A stretch of 64,000 nt of DNA, taken from positions 35,448,425 to 35,512,424 of the forward strand of contig NC_090020.1 of assembly GCF_036417845.1 (NCBI RefSeq), in the 5' to 3' direction. Source of the stretch: Apteryx mantelli (Eukaryota; Chordata; Aves; Apterygiformes; Apterygidae). The notes beneath the pieces are model-generated. The model saw nothing but the letters and a program-made list of their open reading frames with translations, did no database searches and had not been told where the DNA came from. Made by a program: the position numbers and the translations under genes. This document shows positions 1 to 22,330 of the stretch, piece by piece; position 1 is the first letter of the stretch; every line of letters starts with the position of its first letter.

Positions 1-3000
1 CTATGCCCCTATTAGGACAAGAGATCTCACTCCTAGATGTGATTTGGTTAAAATTGTAGTGAAATCTTTCGGCAGAGTCAGGAATTCATTTTACCACTAT
101 GCTCCTCGTCTGTTTTGATTAAAAGAACTCTCTTCCTTCCCCAAACTCTTTAAGTTGACATTAAGCAATATTAGGTCTAATAGTGTGTGAATAAACATGC
201 CTACAGCCTTCTTGGGTCCCTAAAAGTAATTTTGAAATAGTCACCGGGTCAAGAATAATTCCTATGTGATTATATGGTTTTCTTGCAGCAGGCTCTGCCA
301 TATAATTTAAAAATATTGAGCTTGCTGCCTGTTGTGAAGACAGCAAATACTGTGAGAAATAAGATGCTGTGGTATGTTTTGAAGAACCCACCTAATTTTG
401 AGGGACTGAGTGGAGGGTGCCATCTAATGTGACAACAATAAAAACATTGCTAGTAATTTCTCCTGTCTTTATCCCTATTCTGTCCTCCTTTTTCTCATCC
501 CTCCTGTCCCCCCCAAGCCAAAATGTGCACTCCCCTTTGACTCAATAGTGTGAAAGAAAGTTTATTTCTGTTACTGTTATTCTTTCTCTGTAAGAGTGAA
601 GTAAGGTAGAAGGATTCAGAAATAAGGTTTGAAGGAAGCTTCACTGTTGAATTATAAGGATCTATTTTAAGAATCCATTATAGGCAGAATTAACCCAGGC
701 TCAAAAAGCACATTGTTTGACCAAGCTGACAATTAAATGCTGAATTCTATTGCTGTAGACTGGGACTTGAAGTTTGTGTTGACTTTCAGTTACAAAAAAA
801 CATTTATTTTTGTAGTAGTCTTAAGAGATTGAGCAATAAATGTTTTTCCTCAGATCTATCAACATTTGAGTGTTTGCTGCTTGTTACAAAGAAGCGTAAA
901 AATAATCCAATTACTTTAAATTTTGTTTAGTAATAAGTCTTTTATAGAAGACTAAGAATTCAAGGTTAACTTAATCGTACAAAGTTTATTTTGTCTAAAA
1001 ACATGGGTTTTCAGAGTGTTCTGGTTAGAATTGTAGTGCTTGTCATTCCACAGTTATAAGGAGATAAAGGATGTGAATTTAAACCCTTGCAATCAGTGGC
1101 ATTCATGCTATATAGAATCTGATAACTCTCCATTATGTTCTCTAGTTAGTACTAACATCTTTGAAGTCACGTTACTGCCTGAGGCCAAGCTCTGCTTGAC
1201 CCCAAAACACTTGGTACACTAATTTTTTCACTTGGAAGATTTGTGTGACAGTATTGCCCTGGAAATTGCTGGGGAATTTTTAAATGCCTTTCTGCTGTGA
1301 ATTAAGCACTTGACAGAGTGACTAATGCTAATTACGCTTCTGTGATAAATGAACAAGGTTTAGACAGTATTAGGGGTTTTGGGAGAGTTTGTATAAGCAA
1401 AATTGCTGCTTTGCTTATTACGTTTGGCAGCCTTTTTGCTGAAGGAGATCAGCAACTAAGCAGGAGCTTGTGAATTGGTGAAGTCCTATGCACAGTTGAT
1501 TTGTTTCGTTAGTAAGATAAGATTTATGTCTGTCTTATGTTTTGATAGTTTTTCTTTCTGTAATCTAAGAAAAAGGGAAATAAGCAGGGCTAAAGCTATC
1601 TTGAAACACAAGAAGAAATTTAGTATCCTAATTCATCTTTAAATTCCTGTAGTGAAAAGAAAAACCAAACAGCATTTCTAAATATTGTTGTGAACCTGTT
1701 ATAGTGAGCTTTGCCACTTTGAAGGAGTAGAGCTTGCAGCCCTCCAAAGACTGCTTTACATTATCTGCTCTAAACAAGCATTTAATCTTGGCATGAGTCA
1801 TGTAATATTTCACAAGAGAGAAGAAAGTAATAGAGGTGCTTTTTGGTCCATAGCTATTCCTCTGTGTGTGACAGTGGTTGTTCACCAAATGTTTACCACT
1901 GATGTACAGCGCTTTTATGCTGCACATCAAATTCCATGTCTGTTTGGACATGGGGCCTTTTTGTGCCATCTCTGGCTTTTGGTGTAAGCCCTTGTTAGGG
2001 AAATGGTCTTTTGCATGCTTCTGTTGTACAAATGGGAATGTGTACATCTTCTTCTATTTTGAGGGTCAGAGCATTATTTAATGCATGATCTTCACAAGTG
2101 TGAAACCAGTTTCCTGAATATAAAAACTGTATTTGCTTGATACTTTTTTTTAATATCTGTAATTATCTTAGCTATTGTTTTAAAGCATTACTTTCTTTTA
2201 GATGCTTCATATAATGAACAGGAGAAGAAGCAGTTTGAGAAAGTTCTGGTGTGCTACTAGTTTTACCCAGCTATCATCTTAGTTTTTCTGTGGCTGAAAA
2301 GGGATCAGGCAGGGAAATCTGGTGTATTGTGTGTATATGTAGCTACTATGCCAATGCAACTGCTAAATCAAGCTGTCTTTCTGTATATGTGCTTGAACTC
2401 TGTGAGCACTTTGATTCTAATGCTTTTTTATCATACTTTATCACGCATACTTTTTATCATACTCTTGATTTCAGAATCTTCACTGATGAATGATTGCAAG
2501 GATTTTACTGGTGTACTGCTTGAGTATATCTTGTTAGCAGTAATGAAGATGTTTTTCAGAGGGAGAAAGAAAGCAGTACTGTTGACATCTTAACACTTCT
2601 TTTTTTTCCCTCCCTTTGAAGTTTAGAAACTACTCAGACTCTGTGTGGATGCTATTGTACTTGGCCTCTACAAGTAATTTGTAGAGTTATTGTGGTTCTC
2701 CAATTAAAATGGAAGTACTATATTGCTGAAATAATTCACTTGAATAAAGAAAGATTGAGGCAGGCAGATCATCAAGTAATTCTGCTTTTGTCCTTACTGT
2801 GTAAGGATAAAACTAAAAGATGTTAAACATAAGGATATTATGTTCTTCCATCTCCTTGTCTATAGCTGCTATAAGGAAGAGAAATGTTCAGTGAACTCCT
2901 GTTACAATTTCAGAGGATGTCTAGCCATTTGAAATGCTATACAGCTCAGTAATTTAACCTGAGATGTGCTTAAAAAGAGTTTGCGTTTCCTTGGGATATT

Positions 3001-5261
3001 AATGTATTCAGGCAATACAAAATACAAATATGAATTGTGGCCAATAGGCTTGTAGTCAGTACTAGGGCAGGTTTGTTCTAGGATCTTCACGTACCTTGCT
3101 GTCATCTCTTCTTTTAAGTAGGTTATGTTCATGTTAAATATCAACAGCACCCAGTAGTCTTAGCTTTCGTTTAGAGTTCGGTACATGAGCGAGCAAGCAA
3201 GTTCCTGTGATTGGGAACTGTTAAGCTCATTTTCACTTGACAGCGAAAAACGGTAACCAAAAGCCACCTTTCAAACTTATTTGAGTTTCATTGTAAGCAT
3301 TTGGTAGTTTGCAGTGTGTCATTTCATGCATAAAGATCTTGGCCAAGAAATTCTGCTCCTAACTGAACTTGAGAAAGAAGATACCTGGCTGTTGAGCTTG
3401 AATCCTACCAAAATAAGAGGTGCCCAAGGTTAGGAGATAGTGAAGAGGGCTAACACCCATTCCCAATAGTTTGCACAGCTTCTCTGTGGTTCTTGCAGCC
3501 TCTGTGATAGGTTTTTTTCCCTACCCCTTCTGTGTTTCTGTAGAGTTCCTTTTCTATTCATTTTGGAAAGCTTTTGGCTTATGACCTCTCTTATGCCCTA
3601 TATAATGTTCATAGAGTCCTTGAGCTGAGGACAGAAAACAAGTTCTGTGCTGAATCACTCAGCAGAATACGTGGATGCTTTCTATATACTGTATTAACCA
3701 CTTGAACTGATTTAGCTTTATGTCATCAGCCAGTGAAGTAGAACGTGAAATCTGTGTGTTCATGGTCTTACAAGACTGTTCCTTTCCTGTGGGAGAACAG
3801 ATTCTGAAGAATTGTTTTTGAACATTTTTTTCTCATATACCAAAGGAGCGGCTAATGATAGGATCAGAAAACTTGTTTAGTAGTAACAGTCAAGTTCTAA
3901 AGTCTGGGTTTCTAACCACACTTTTTGTGATATTTTATTTTCATTACTAGCTAATAGTTCTTATAAACATGCTCAAAGGGCAGCTCTAATTACTTGTAGT
4001 CTGAAATTGCAATTAGTATCTTTACTGTAGCTATTAGCGTGGAAGGCTTTGTTTTTGAAACTTGAACACTCCAGCTGTCATTACAACTGGAGATGCAGCT
4101 TCCCATGGATTTGGTACAATCTTGAGTGTTGGAAACATCAGATGTAGTCTTATTTTAATTGTGCTCTTTATGTCACTTTGTATATGTCCTCTTTTAGCAT
4201 TTGAAATCCAAAGATTAAAATATTCATGAAAGATTTTAAGGTTAATATTGCTTTGGGGGCTTGACTGTCTTGTGTGACACTACAACTTATGAAAGTTAAT
4301 TTGCAAAATATATATGGCAAAGCTATGCTAGGAACATGCACATAATGTTAAATTTAACAGAATTGATTTTTTGGACTTGTAGAGGAACTCTATGCATTTC
4401 TCTGTAGGTGTGAATTTAAGAAGCCAAAAATGAAATGCTAACACAGATCTAGAGGTGCATGAGGCTTTTTACTGATAGACATTTAAGTTACATATGTGTC
4501 AGTCCAATACTTTCTGATGCGGTTCTTCTAGGTATTCCACAAGTGGAGGTTTTACTGTTTAATATCATATTTACTTTTCTGAAGTTCTTTGATGTTACAC
4601 CAGACTTTGATTTAGCAGAGTGATACAGCAATGTATTTAAATCACAATACAAGTACAAATTACACTTAGCTGAGTGTAACAATTGCAATGTACAGTTGAA
4701 TCTCAAAACAAATGTGATTCTTGTTACTGGTGTGTATAATATGCTCACTGTCATGATGCTGAGTGACCCGGTAGCTGAGAAGGAAGAAATACATGGGTTG
4801 AAACCAGCTCAAGCCCATTGTTCTCTTCAGAGTTCTTTTGTTTTTTTAATACTGTGTTGGGGTCAGGCATGTGTGCACCTACCTACTTTGGTTTGCCCAA
4901 CTTAAGGTGACAAATACTCTAGGACAAGCAGTTGCACAGCCAGCTGGTTTGCTCGACTGATGCAGCAGGTTATCTAGAGCAAAGACTGCCCTCGATCCCC
5001 TTTGGGTTGAGCTTTCTTTGCAACAGCAGTGGTCAGTCACTCCCTACATCCTTCCCTGAGCTTCATGGGTGCATTGCCTCTGCCCTGCCAGCCCTCCAGA
5101 GCTTTCCTATTGTAGGGGTTCACTGATTGACCACAACATGAAGTGTCTGAATTTTTTACATTTTGATATTCAAAAGGAGAACTGTTCTGTAAGATAGTCT
5201 TTTTGTCATTGTATATAAATGCACTTTATTTTGCAATAATTAATCATCATTTATATTGTAG
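1..5261 (+). other. SPIN1: SPIN1 intron (3' part), upstream of the second coding exon
   Basis: AT-rich sequence with no coding exon that I can support. It ends in a normal acceptor just before the exon at 5262. The first SPIN1 coding exon should hold 52 nt coding for residues 1-17 plus one base of codon 18. I looked for it here and did not find it, so this is the 3' part of the intron and the exon lies upstream. Short open frames on both strands (for example 1628-2047 on the minus strand) have no family resemblance. A more GC-rich stretch at 4760-5130 is unexplained. Confidence 0.75.
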
Positions 5262-15633
<10,372 letters not shown>

Positions 15634-17049
15634 ACGTCATTGTGAACTTTTGCCAAATTTGTGGAACTATTAAATGTAAAATTTGTAGACACAAAGACTT
15701 GACTGCTTTCCAGTTTAATGAAAGCTTAAATGTCCCTGCGAACCCACAATCTCTGCCAGCAAAACTGTTTTGTTCTGAATAATACAAGCAAATTGATGTG
15801 AACGTGACACATTTTGTGTAAGAACTCCTTTTCTTGAAGGAAGTCAATATATTTGAGTGGGAGGGAGTTAAAAGCAAAGAACAGCTGCAAATTCAAGCTG
15901 TGTAAAGTTGATCTAGTATTGTAATCATTAATCTAAATTTTTTTCATAGATTTTAACTTTTTCTTCAACCTTGCACTCACTTGTTCAACTGCCACATGCA
16001 AGTGTAGTTTGATATTTTTGATATGCCTTCTTTTGTAACATTAAATTTAATTTCTTGGCTACTGGCAGTCCTTGTTTTCAGGGTTGGGTCAGAGGTGACT
16101 TTCCTGAAAGGTTTAAACGGTTTGTGCAGCATTAAGGAGTGCCTAACCCAAGTAACATCAATCTACTGTGTTTCTACATTTCAAATTTAGCTTTTTAAGA
16201 ACTCGCAGTACATGGAACTACTTGTGCATTTTTAGTAGTGACAGGGCAGTAGGATATAAAGTGTTTGACTTATGCACCTTTCAGTGAAAAGGCTTTAAAC
16301 TATAAAAATATATTTAATCTGTATAACCAGTTAATTAGAAAATGCAGGTTAATGGCCCGTATTTAAAAGTCGTAGGAACCAGTAATACACACGCAACAAG
16401 GCTGCCTTTGATCCTAAATGTTGTACTTCTCTGTTTTGTTGTACACACTTCTTAGCAAAACCTAAGTGCTTGGTGCCACAAATTTAACAGTATATATGCT
16501 ACTCCAGAAGACTTTAGACTACGCATTGGCAATCAGTAGTCTCTCATTTAATATCAGAACCTAGCAACCTGAATGTTTGTGTGTGGACTTAGAAGCCTAA
16601 CAGTAGTTAATCTTATACACGGTAAACACAGTCCCATGAGGGGGGAGGGGAAAAAATCCTTTTACCTTGAAGACTTACTTTAGAGAAGGAGAAGCATTTG
16701 TTGCCTTCTGCTCAGTCTGCTGCATTTTTTGTTGTTGTTTTGTTTTGGTTCTGTTTTTTCATCCATTTGTGTCTTTTAAAAACCATTTTGGTTCAAGAAG
16801 GCATCTTCCCAACATATTCTTTTTTTTTTTTCTTTTTTTCTCCTGGCTTTTCCACATAAGGAGTGTCTGGACAAATCTACAGCTTAAACCTGTTGTTGCC
16901 TTTTGTGGTGTACGTTGTACTTGCTTTGAGGTATGCTGTTACTGTGAATTTCATTCTGCGAACACTAGAGTTCTGCATGCCAGTGGTGTACTATCTAATG
17001 GAAGCTATAGGCAGTCTCAGTGGTTCAGTCATCTGCGTTAGACTGTGGA

Positions 17050-17057
17050 TGTAAATA
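17050..17057 (+). promoter_or_regulatory. Candidate Pumilio response element in the SPIN1 3'UTR
   Basis: TGTAAATA matches the UGUANAUA consensus bound by Pumilio proteins and lies on the sense strand in the SPIN1 3'UTR. A single 8-mer match in 3 kb is weak evidence alone. Confidence 0.3.
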
Positions 17058-17513
17058 GCAGCCCACAAGAGCAGAGTCCTTTCACAGTTTTAATCTTGCA
17101 AGATAGCTGTAAATCAAAGTTAGTTGTTTTTTATTTTTATTTTTTTTCTTAAAGTGTGCCAGCTTTTAAAAACGTCAGAATTGCAACAATGATCAGCACA
17201 GCAACAAAATTGTCATGTTACATTAAGGCAGAGCTCTGCAAGTCGCAAGGTACTGCTTCACAGAAATGCAGTATGTGAAGACAGACAGCACTGTTGATGG
17301 AAGGAAGGAATACACAGTTTTCCAACCTTATGCCGTTAGTGGAAGGGATAGCAGGAGAGGTGCTGTTAATCAGAGATCAGAGGTCCAGATGACCTCGACT
17401 GTGGGTATTCTTGATATCGAAGACTCAGTGGTTTAAGCCCCTTTCTGTCAATTTTTTTGCCTGATTTCATATTTTAGCCTTAAGGCTTGTGCCTCATTAT
17501 GCTGTTGAATGGT

Positions 17514-17519
17514 AATAAA
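17514..17519 (+). terminator. Proximal poly(A) signal AATAAA of SPIN1
   Basis: A canonical AATAAA on the sense strand, 1.9 kb after the stop codon. It could produce a shorter mRNA. Use of this site is not shown by the sequence. Confidence 0.4.
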
Positions 17520-18735
17520 TACTCATCATATAAATATGATACCTTAATTCTTTGTCCATTGCTACTATATTGCATTATGTCCAGTATTTCATCATGGGCA
17601 ACCAAAGGCAGGCTATTGTCTTTCAGTGAATAGCTTCTCAATGCAGTCCTTAAGCACTAAGTACCTGAGTCGTAAATGTTCCTTGTGTTTTGAACAAAGT
17701 GAGCAGATTTGCAACACAGTGTTTTCATCCTGCAGATCTGTTATGTGTTTTCTATTGACTCTTAAGAGTCCTGCATGTAAATCTCAAAGCTGAGCCTGGC
17801 TCCATGAGCCCAAGTTGATATTTGTGGCACAAAAATGAGTGAGTGTATTGATTATACACAAGATACATGAATAACCTAGTACAGTGAATTTTGGGCTATA
17901 CATCTAAGAAATACAAGGTTTGTTTTAAAATACCAGAGGTTTAGGTCTACTGAAACATTTTTAGCATTAGGCTTGCATTTGTGGGTTTTCTGCAAGCCAC
18001 TTTAATACACCACGTATTCTGCCAATTAGAGTATACTCTATAAATTGTAAATTGTTTTTAGATGTCCCTGTTGTCTGTTGCGTGGGTTTTTCTTTTCATC
18101 CTTTTTTTCTTTTTCCTTTTCCTTTTTCCTAAAAAAACTTTTTTTTTGATAGCTTAAACCACCTTTTTGAGGCTTGAGACTAATTCCACTCCCTGCCCAT
18201 CTGCTTTGGGCTTTGTTTTAGGCTCATGTTTCAGATCTGCATGCAGTGCTTGCGTTACCCTGGTAACTAAATGTTGGTTCCTTGTTCTAGGGGTTCAACA
18301 TTACTTTCCAAAATTATCATAGGGCTTGTGATGGCACAAGCCATGGATCTTTGTATAAAAGTTATTGGCCTTTCTCATTTACCTGCTGTAGTATTGTTGT
18401 ATATTGTGTGTGTGCGTGTGCGTGATGTCAGGCTGCCATGTAAAACTTTTAAAAAGGAAAAAAAAAAACTTAAATGCAGACCATCCTTTTTTGCATGCTT
18501 AGAGGGTTAGAACGTTCAATGTAACAAACTAAAGTTGCATGTTAAAATGTTTAGGTTTTGGTTTTGTTCTGTTTTTATTTTGTGTTCAGTTTTTCGTGAA
18601 TTTGCTTATTGTGCTGTTTTAATGGTTGTTAGTAGGATTAAATGCACCGGTGAGGCAAGCATAGTGCCAACAGAAGGTAATTTTCCAGTTGTATGTGTCA
18701 TACAGCATTTGAAGGGACCATGTATTCTGTTCAAG

Positions 18736-18745
18736 AATAAATAAA
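18736..18745 (+). terminator. Distal double poly(A) signal of SPIN1
   Basis: Two overlapping AATAAA hexamers (18736-18741 and 18740-18745) are followed by a T-rich segment at about 18771-18790, the usual layout of a cleavage site. A further AATAAA at 19263-19268 is a possible more distal site. Confidence 0.6.
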
Positions 18746-18765
18746 ATCACAATTGATTAGTAAAA

Positions 18766-20169
18766 CACTACATTTTTCTTCTTTCTTTTGAGTGCCAAAC
18801 CCTAAACTAAGTTGGAAAAGACTACATGAAGACTGAAATACTTTGGGGAAAACCCTCTTTCTTGCAACAGGTAGAAGCCTTCTTTAAACGAACTATTTAA
18901 AAATGGAGGCTTTTATCTTCTTATCTTTGTAGATAGAATTGATTACAGTCACTTCAGGGAAATAGAATTATTGTTAAAAACAGTTTCTGGTTCCTTGAAA
19001 ATGCTGTGCTTTTTGTATTTTACATCATTAGTGCAATTTGGATGGTTCTTGGTATGTGTATAGTTCAAAGGTCTTCGTGTTCACATTTTAAAATTAGGTA
19101 ATGACTTCATCTTTAGAGCTTGGTTTCATTATTTTTATTTTATTTTGAACAATGTAGACAATTCCCTGTTCTCTGCATTTAGAAGTATAAACACAAATCT
19201 GTTACTTAATTCTGTAAGTAATTTTTATAATTATGATGTAACTCTATCCTTAAAACATTTAAAATAAACCCTTTATGTGCAACTTATGACTGTAAACTTT
19301 GTTCTCATGAGCAAAATGTAGTGATGTGATTTCAGATTGTGAAGAAGCAGTTTCTTCAGTTTTCTAATTAAAAAGGATTTATTATTTTAATGTCAAGCCA
19401 TGTATGCTGGTATAATACTTTCCCTATGAAACAAGTTTGCTTGCTAAACCAGGTCTTTATTCTTTTTTTGCCAAGTAAGTATGAATGTTGATAAGATGGA
19501 ATTTGACTGAGGCAAAGCATAAGGCTTAAATTGTGTTTCACCGGAGGCACAAAAACTCCCCTTCGGGGGGTTATGCAAGTCTGAAGGAGGCTCTATTTCC
19601 AGAGCACACCACATCTCTCACTGTTAGCAGTAGTTCGGCAGTGGAGAACACTAGAAGCATTTGTCAGTGCTGAGGTGGTATGTTTGTGTGCTTTGACTTA
19701 ATGTGCTTAACTAAACTTTGAATTTTATTTTACTCACTATAAAAAAATAGATTTGAGTCAAATTAGAGGTGATGAGCAGTGAAGAGAGTAATATCACAAT
19801 GCTGCAAATTTTCTTAAGACAGGTAAGTTGTTCACACTAATGCATGGTGACTTAATTCTTTTATATTGTTAAAGGGTAAATTACCAGGCCTGACTTTGAA
19901 TATTGAAATGAAGAGATTTTCCTTATTCCTCCTTCTTCCATGATTTTAAAGGAGAAAGCCAGGCTTACATGGATATCCCAAAAATACATTTTTTGGCACC
20001 ACGTTTAGCAAGCCTGCTAGAAGTATACTGAAGATGGTGCAGTGTATTGACCGTGCAGTTGGGATCAGTACTGAGGCCTCTTCAGTTCCGTTAGTTCAGT
20101 GTTCTGTTTACTGTATTCTGTTCCCTAAGAAACTGGTCCCATTGAAGATTTATATTCTGCACGTCTAAT
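18766..20169. other. Intergenic, SPIN1 3' flank to the CR1 insertion
   Basis: AT-rich, with no gene. It may include an extended SPIN1 3'UTR up to the AATAAA at 19263. A small CCCC-TTCG-GGGG hairpin with a UUCG-type loop lies at about 19557-19569. Confidence 0.7.
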
Positions 20170-20189
20170 TAGGGAGAGATGACCATGAG

Positions 20190-20582
20190 ATGGTGGAGTT
20201 CAGGATCCTGCGAGGAGGCAGCAAGGCACCAAGTAGGATCGCAACCCTGGGCTTCAGGAGAGCAAACTTCGGCCTCTTCAGGGACCTGCTTGGAGGAATC
20301 CCATGGGTGAGGGCCCTAGAAGGAAGGGGTGTTCAAGAGAGCTGGTTAATATTCAGACATCACTTCCTCCAGGCTCAAGAGCGGTGCATCCCTATGAGTA
20401 GGAAGTCAAGCAAAGGAGGTAGGAGACCTGCATGGATGAGCAAGGAGCTCCTGGCAAAACTCAACCAGAAGAAGGAAGTATACAGAAAGTGGAAAGGGGG
20501 ACAGGCCACTTGGGAGGAATATAGGAACGTTGTCAGAGTATGCAGGGATGCAACAAGGAAGGCTAGGCCTGTTTGGAATTAA
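20190..20582 (+). pseudogene. CR1 ORF2 fragment, segment upstream of the reverse transcriptase
   Basis: This open frame of 130 codons matches the part of CR1 ORF2 between the endonuclease and the reverse transcriptase ([41 protein letters not shown]). It stops at TAA just where the continuing CR1 protein is found in another frame from 20573. Comparison with the usual CR1 reading suggests loss of one base at about 20563-20567. The N-terminal endonuclease is missing, so this copy cannot be autonomous. Confidence 0.9.
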
Positions 20583-22330
20583 ATCTGGCAAGAGCTGTCA
20601 AGGACAACAAGAAGGGCTTCTTCAAATACATCAGTAGCAAGAGGAAGACTAGGGAAAATGTGGGCCCTTTGCTGAATGGGGTAGGTGCCCTGGTGACGAA
20701 GGATGCAGAGAAGGCAGAGTTACTGAATGCCGCCTTTGCTTCAGTCTTTACTGCTCAGGCCAGCCCTCAGGAACCCCAGACCCTGGAGGCAAGCGAGAAA
20801 GTCTGGAGGAAGGAAGACTTTCCCTTGGTGGAGGAGGAGTGGGTTAGAGATCATTTAAGCAAACTTGACACCCACAAATCCATGGGCCCTGATGGGATGC
20901 ACCCACGAGTGCTGAGGGAGCTGCCAGACATTATTGCTAAGCCACTCTCCATCATCTTTGAAAGGTCATGGAGGACAGGAGAGGTGCCTGAGGACTGGAA
21001 GAAAGCCAGTGTCACCCCAGTCTTCAAAAAGGGCAAGAAGGAGGACCCAGGGAACTACAGGCCACTCAGCCTCACCTCCATCCCTGGAAAGGTGATGGAG
21101 CAGCTCATGCTGGAGGCCATCTCCAAGCATGTGGAGGACAAGAAGGTGATCAGGAGTAGTCAGCATGGCTTCACCAAGGGGAAATCATGCTTAACCAATC
21201 TGATAGCCTTCTATGATGGAATGACTGCCCGGGTAGATGAGGGGAGAGCAGTGAATGTTGTCTACCTTGACTTCAGCAAGGCTTTTGACACTGTCTCCCA
21301 TAACATCCTCATAGGGAAGCTCAGGAAGCGTGGGCTGGATGAGTGGACAGTGAGGTGGATTGAGAACTGGCTGAATGGCAGAGCTCAGAGGGTTGTGATC
21401 AGCAGTGCAGAGTCTAGTTGGAGGCCTGTAGCTAGCGGTGTCCCCCAGGGGTCAGTCCTGGGTCCAGTCTTGTTCAACTTCTTCATCAATGACCTGAGTG
21501 AAGGGACAGAGTGCACCCTCAGCAAGTTTGCTGACAATACAAAACTGGGAGAAGTGGCCGATACACCAGAGGGCTGTGCTGCCATTCAGAGAGACCTGGA
21601 CAGGCTGGAGAGGTGGGCGGAGAAGAACCTCATGAAGTTCAACAAAGGGAAGTGCAGGGTCCTGCACCTAGGGAGGAATCACCCCATGCACCAGGACAGG
21701 TTGGGGGCTGACCTGCTGGAAAGCAGCTCTGCGGAGAAGGACCTGGGAGTGCTGGTGGACACCAAGTTAAGCATGAGGCAGCAATGTGCCCTTGTGGCCA
21801 AGAAGGCCAATGGTATCCTGGGGTGCATCAGGAAGAGTGTTGCCAGCAGGTTGAGGGAGGTGATCCTCCCTCTCTACTCCGCCCTGGTGAGGCCACATCT
21901 GGAGTACTGCGTCCAGTTCTGGGCTCCCCAGTACAAGAGGGATGTGGCACTACTGGAGCAAGTCCAGCGAAGGGCTACGAAGATGATTAGGGGACTGGAG
22001 CATCTCTCTTATGAGGAAAGGCTGAGAGAGCTGGGACTGTTTAGCCTGGAGAAGAGAAGGCTGAGAGGAGATCTTATCAATGTGTACAAGTATCTGAAGG
22101 GAGGGTGTCGAGAGGATGGGACCAGACTCTTTTCAGTGGTGCCCAGTGACAGGACGCAAGGCAACGGGCACAAACTGAAACACAGATGCTTCCATCTGAA
22201 CATGAGGAAATACTTTTTCACTGTGAGGGTGACAGAGCACTGGAACAGGTTGCCCAGAGAGGTTGTGGAGTCTCCTTCTCTGGAGATATTCAAAACACGC
22301 CTGGATGCAATGCTGTGCAATGTGCTCTAG
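20573..22330 (+). pseudogene. CR1 ORF2 fragment, reverse transcriptase and C-terminal region
   Basis: This open frame of 585 codons begins at a TTG that is only the first codon after the frameshift, not a true start. It carries the LINE reverse-transcriptase blocks in order: [10 protein letters not shown] (residues 105-114), NYRPLSLTS (161-169), the first catalytic Asp block YLDFSKAFD (231-239), [14 protein letters not shown] (288-301), and a box reading FADN at 319-322 where CR1 normally has FADD. The CR1-specific C-terminal part follows ([46 protein letters not shown]) and ends at TAG 22328-22330. The FADN change would be expected to impair or abolish polymerase activity. Confidence 0.95.

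Larger units (their letters stand above)
15634..18765 (+). other. SPIN1: SPIN1 3' untranslated region
   Basis: A T-rich region with no coding exon follows the SPIN1 stop. Its length of about 3.1 kb to the strong double AATAAA at 18736-18745 is close to the long 3'UTR of mammalian SPIN1. A proximal AATAAA at 17514-17519 would give a 1.9-kb UTR. One Pumilio-type site (TGTAAATA, 17050-17057) is visible. The open frames at 16667-17041 and 18271-18744 are short, low in complexity and not credible genes. Confidence 0.7.

Noticed and set aside
1-5261. First SPIN1 coding exon
   Set aside because: No ATG-containing segment encoding the expected basic 17-residue N-terminus with a matching donor was found, so it is taken to lie upstream.
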